From the NCBI GenBank assembly GCA_019671005.1, contig CM033741.1, positions 1,426,001-1,490,000 of the forward strand: DNA of 64,000 nt, given 5' to 3'. This stretch comes from Hibiscus mutabilis. Lineage: Eukaryota > Streptophyta > Magnoliopsida > Malvales > Malvaceae. This document shows, in pieces, positions 59,765 to 64,000 of this stretch. The notes below the pieces were generated by a model that did no database searches, had not been told where the DNA came from, and saw only the letters and a program-made list of their open reading frames with translations. The translations under genes and the position numbers were made by a program. The first letter of the stretch is position 1. Each line of letters opens with the position of its first letter.

Positions 59765-60740
59765 CCCTTTAAATGCGATTTAATAAGTTTATTAAGTTTG
59801 TTGTCAGTCAATTTAATTTAACAAAAGATTAAAATTTATAGACTAAAAGAAAAGAAAAAGGTTTAAAAGTTAAAATATTATTTTTTGAAAAGTGAGAAAA
59901 AATATCTAGACTTTGGTAGTATGAGTATAATTGAGGTTTAATTTATTTCTTAATTTTGGTTTTTTTTTTGTTTAAATAATGAAAAACATTAAACCCTCTA
60001 AAATCGTTTTATTGTTGCTAAATCTAACATTGTATATCAAAATTTTGTCTTTAAAAACGACTTAATAAGTTTATTAATTTTGTTATCAGTTAATTTAATT
60101 TAACAAAAAAATTAAAATTCGTAGACTAAAAGAAAAAAATTTTTTCAAAAAATTAAAGATTTTAAGTTTTTTTATAAAATTAAATTTTTTGTGAAAAACC
60201 AAAAATAAAAATATTAGTGTAATTGAACGTTGGATAAAAGAGATAAGATGAACATTTTTTTAATTAAAGTTTTATTTTTGTTCAGTTTAATGTTATTTTT
60301 GTCAATGAAAATAATAAATTTTATTGATAAGATAAAAAAAGAGACATGCCTTATTTTTTAATTCTGATTTATTTTTTGTTTAACAACCAAAAATTTTTAA
60401 AAAACAAAAAATAAACTCTATCAAATTTTAATACTATCATAAAAATTCAAATAGAAATATCATCTCTTGCCGTAATTTCTTCATCAGCGTTCATAAAATT
60501 TAGTACTATAAATTAAATTCAGAGTGCTTATTGTAAAAAACTTAAATAACGTAATTACTTCCGAAAATAAGAGGAGATGAAAATTTTGATGATGTAAGAT
60601 CTGATAATGGGTTTGCACAAAGATATGGGTGGGTGGTGGTGCATCATGTTAAATTTTTAATCATTAACGTGCTAAAACGATAGAGGCTTTTTCGAAAAAT
60701 TAAAGATTTTATTTTCTTTAATAATATTAAAGTTTTTGTG
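59765..60740. repeat. Diverged direct repeats in AT-rich spacer
   Basis: The phrase cgatttaataagtttatta, gt(c/t)agt(c/t)aatttaatttaac, tagactaaaagaaa occurs at about 59773 and 60058, about 285 bases apart. aaaaattaaagatttta recurs at about 60150 and 60696. No gene. Confidence 0.45.
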
Positions 60741-61183
60741 ATTATTTAAATAAAAATAAAATAAACTACATGAATATGTAACATGTTTCCTATGATTCCT
60801 ATGATGAAGATTGTTTTTTTCCAACTATGACGGAAGATTTAGTTCATAGTTTTAACACTTGTTTTGTAGTTAATTGAATGATTAAATTATAAATTTTTAA
60901 AAGGTTGAGTAATTTGTAACATAACTAAGATGGTAATATTTTACCCAGAAAATAAAAGAGACCATTGAGAGCGGCAAAAGAAGGCATTCAAACTTCCAAA
61001 ACTTTCACTCCCCATCTCTTTGTTTCGTTTTCCCATGGACGACGAAGATACTACCATAACCCTAACCTTACCCCTTTGAGTCTTCGTTCCGCCATTTCTT
61101 CCCTAAAAAAGCTTTCACTTCCAGAACTTCCCCTCCATAGACCGGAAATGCCGCTGAGATCCGCCCATGGACAGGGAGGCTAA

Positions 61184-64000
61184 GCTTCCGCACCCCCACC
61201 TGTCAATCTGGTCCGCCCAATCCCCAACCAGGACACGTCATCTTCCACCTCATCCTCTTCGTCCTCTCCCGGCTTCATCCGTGATGTCCAGGCTGCCTTC
61301 AAGCGTCATCGATCTCTCGGTACACCTCTCTTCCCTCTTTAAATTTAGTGTTCTTCTAGTCCAAATCCCTAGTTTTTACCTGGTTAATTTTTTAAAATTT
61401 TGATTGCTGTTAGGATTTTCTGTTACCTATTATTTTGGATGGGTTATTTTTTGTTGATTTTCTTAGGTTATTTAGGGTTTTTAATCTATTTTAATCCAGT
61501 TAAGGGAAGTAGAAATTTAGGGTATACTCATTGATTCTACAGTTGGTATCAATTAAGAATGTCATGATTTATTAGATAAACTTTCTTAGCTAATGAGATT
61601 ATGCGAGTGCTTTTGATGAAAATTTATGTTGTAATTTTTGAGGGGTTTCCAGGTACAATACATACGAATGGTATAATGCCAAGACGAATGGTGGTTCCCC
61701 AGCGCGCCACTTCTAGAAATATGGGTGTCAGTTGTGATACTAACAAGTCTCAGAATTCTGTTTCATTGACTAACGATCAGTTAGTCAAGGAGAAAATTAA
61801 TGCTTGGGAGTCTCAAGAAGATGCATTTCTTACTGCGCCTTCCATCACGGGAGCCACCACCAAAACCTTTGATCAAAGTTTCAACCCATTTGATGTGGAT
61901 CATGATCAACACAAGGGGGCTGATGCTAAGGAGAATAATCTGATCCCTTTGCAGGATGTACAGTCTCTAACTGTTGATGGTCAGAAAAAGGTTCATTTTC
62001 TAACTGGAGACAATGCAGTTTCCCAGGGTAATGTATTTTACAATTTTCTTTAACTTGCTAATTTATGTTTTGGTGGGCTTTTCTTTGTCACTATATGTTG
62101 AGACTTTGTGACCGAAATGGTTAAACTATAACTGTTTACCTGTAGCTCCTGAATTTGTACTATGCCCTACGATGTATTTCTCTTCCTTTTAAATCTGCAG
62201 GGGCCGATGATGGAATGGCCACTGGACTGGAGATTTTATCATCTCATATGGATTCTCTTGCCTTGACAGAAATGGAGTGGAATGCAGTCAATCAAGTAGA
62301 GTCATCAACAGTTGCCAATAATGAGTCAAAGCACCAACCTTTTCAGAACCCAGCATCTGAAATCAATTTGAAGTCTGATGGTGGGATCTCTTCTTTGGCA
62401 AAAAGAACTACTATTGTACAAGATCAGATACATCATTTAAGAAACTTTTTAGGGCAACCTGTCACTCAATCTTCAGTTGTGGGATCATCATGTGCTACCA
62501 CAACATCTATCCATTCAAGTTCAGCTCCAATGCTTAACCTGACAACTTATTGCTCTCGTTCCCATGGAGGTTCTCACGTCTCAAAAGAACCCCTCGGAGT
62601 TTTTGATGTGAATCGTCAATGTCTAAATCAAGGGAATGTGTTGCAGCCAGAATTTCCTTCAGAGAAGGAAATGAGCAGAATTCTTGCTGATCCAGCAGCT
62701 CATGCTTCTACCTCTGGTAATAATGCCCAACTGGAGGTCAATGAATCTGACTTGTCCAAAAGGCAAGAAGGAAGCTTGGTGACCCAAAATGAACTTTCAA
62801 AAAATTCTTGTCCTCAGAATGATAAGTCAATCAAGGGGCAGGAATTTGCAGGTACTGTCACTAATATACAATCTCAATCTCCATTGTCAAAAGACTTGAA
62901 TTCAGATGTAAAGTTAGACCCTCCTAAAGCAGAGAAGCAAGGGAAGGTTACAAGTAGTAAAGGAGCATCAGCACCTCGTAAACGAAATTATGATCCTGAC
63001 TTGTTCTTCAAAGTGAATGGAAAGCTGTATCAAAGGCTTGGAAAGATTGGCAGTGGAGGAAGCAGTGAGGTCCACAAAGTCATTTCATCAGATTGTACAA
63101 TATATGCACTCAAGAAAATCAAGCTCAAAGGTCGTGACTATGCTAGTGCATATGGGTTTTGTCAGGAAATCGAATATTTAAACAGGTTGAAGGGAAAGAA
63201 CAACATTATCAACTTAATAGACTATGAGGTACTTCCTTCCACCCATAGTTGCTATAAATTTCGATATACTAAATATTTTTCCCTTTATTGTTCCAATTTG
63301 TGTGCCAACAGCACAAACTGTTAAAAAATCATTTCATTGAGTTGCTGTTAAACACTCATGTATTCAATGTTTCATGCTAAACTAAAATGTTTCTATGACG
63401 GGGCTTTAACTATTTACTCTATGGTGTAGTGACTAGTGATATTGTTGGACTAATTGGGCGGTTGATTTTGTAGACTAATTTCATATGCTATGGAACTTAA
63501 CTATGTCTTATTTTCTGCAGTTGTGACGATTTGGAAAATTTTGTGGTCATTGAAGTTGTTTGCTTGTTGTGTTCTCAGAATGATGGGGCCTGGGATGGGG
63601 TCTGTCACCACTCTGATAAATTTTATAGGTCATAGTGTCAAGTGATCCACAGTGAACATAGTAAAAATTCCTTATAGCACAAATGCATGTAAAAGTAGAT
63701 TTTGTTTGGCAAGAATGATTCTCATTTGTACTTTTTTTCTTTAATGATAAATGACTTGGACTTTGATGTTATATCTTGTCAGCTTTCTTGTTGATGATTG
63801 TCTTTCTTGATATTAGGTGACAGATAAGAATCTGCTCCGAGAAGTGATGAATGTCTGCTTGTCAAATAAAGATGGCAGAGTCAAGGATGACGGCTATCTA
63901 TACATGGTACTCGAATATGGAGAAATTGATTTGGCTCACATGCTGTCCCAGAAATGGAAGGAAATGGATAGCTTCAATCAGACTATAGATGAGAACTGGC
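61184..64000 (+). CDS. MPS1: MPS1/TTK-type dual-specificity kinase, 5' part, cut by window end
   Basis: Exons: first exon ending 61319, then 61653-62027, 62201-63228 and 63817 to beyond 64000. The long N-terminus is low-complexity and Ser/Asn/Gln-rich. The kinase domain begins at FFKVNGKLYQRLGKIGSGGS, with SSEVHKV, YALKKI, a QEIEYLNRL helix, INLIDYEV and a hinge-side MVLEYGEIDLAHML, which are typical of MPS1/TTK. These kinases serve the spindle checkpoint in animals and fungi; Arabidopsis has one homologue. In exon 1 the frame that joins exon 2 reads SSSSSSPGFIRDVQAAFKR and is open only from 61184, with a TAA at 61181-61183 and no ATG after it. The ATG at 61167 is in another frame. The first in-frame ATG downstream is 61676 (MPRRMVVPQR). 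So either translation starts there or exon 1 has a small lesion near 61180-61195. Confidence 0.85.

Overview
This window is nuclear plant DNA, almost certainly from a eudicot. The genes have short exons with GT-AG introns, the spacers are very AT-rich, and the families are plant-specific: a G-type lectin receptor kinase, a plant O-fucosyltransferase, a plant glycine-rich cold-shock protein and a ZED1-like pseudokinase relic. My guess is Malvaceae, perhaps cotton (Gossypium). That is an impression from sequence style and was not tested. Exon models below were built by hand from splice sites and reading-frame continuity.

Layout. 1-6.8 kb is AT-rich spacer with two degraded coding relics. 6.8-11.9 kb holds two minus-strand genes: a small coiled-coil protein, and an OB-fold/zinc-ribbon protein resembling RPA1 or MEIOB. 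12-15 kb is spacer carrying a 5'-truncated LINE with a perfect 17-bp target duplication. 15.1-17.7 kb is an intronless G-type lectin receptor kinase (plus). 18.9-20.4 kb is a four-exon selenoprotein K homologue with cysteine at its C-terminus (plus), with a foldback element in its promoter. 21.4-22.5 kb is a decayed Ty3/gypsy relic. 24.0-24.5 kb is a cold-shock/zinc-knuckle protein (minus). 25.7-27.4 kb holds TIR elements. 27.9-29.1 kb is a thaumatin-like gene with a one-base frameshift. 29-39 kb is transposon-derived spacer. 39.1-44.7 kb is a ten-exon O-fucosyltransferase (plus). 46.7-47.1 kb is a ZED1-like pseudokinase relic. 48.9-54.5 kb is a decayed ALWAYS EARLY (LIN-9 family) gene (minus). 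57-58.6 kb is a Mutator-like element carrying a PLAC8 exon. 61-64 kb is the 5' half of an MPS1/TTK-type kinase (plus), cut by the window edge.

The most distinctive content is transposon-derived. Three foldback/TIR elements (35.2, 37.1 and 57.1 kb) share the terminus GGGTAAACTACA and have 9-bp target duplications, as Mutator-superfamily elements do, yet their interiors are unrelated: a near-perfect palindrome, a telomere-like repeat array, and a captured host exon. A separate set of roughly eight small dispersed elements has degenerate AAACCCTAA-type interiors and GATACACAAG-like ends. The genes do not form an operon or an obvious functional cluster; each acts independently.
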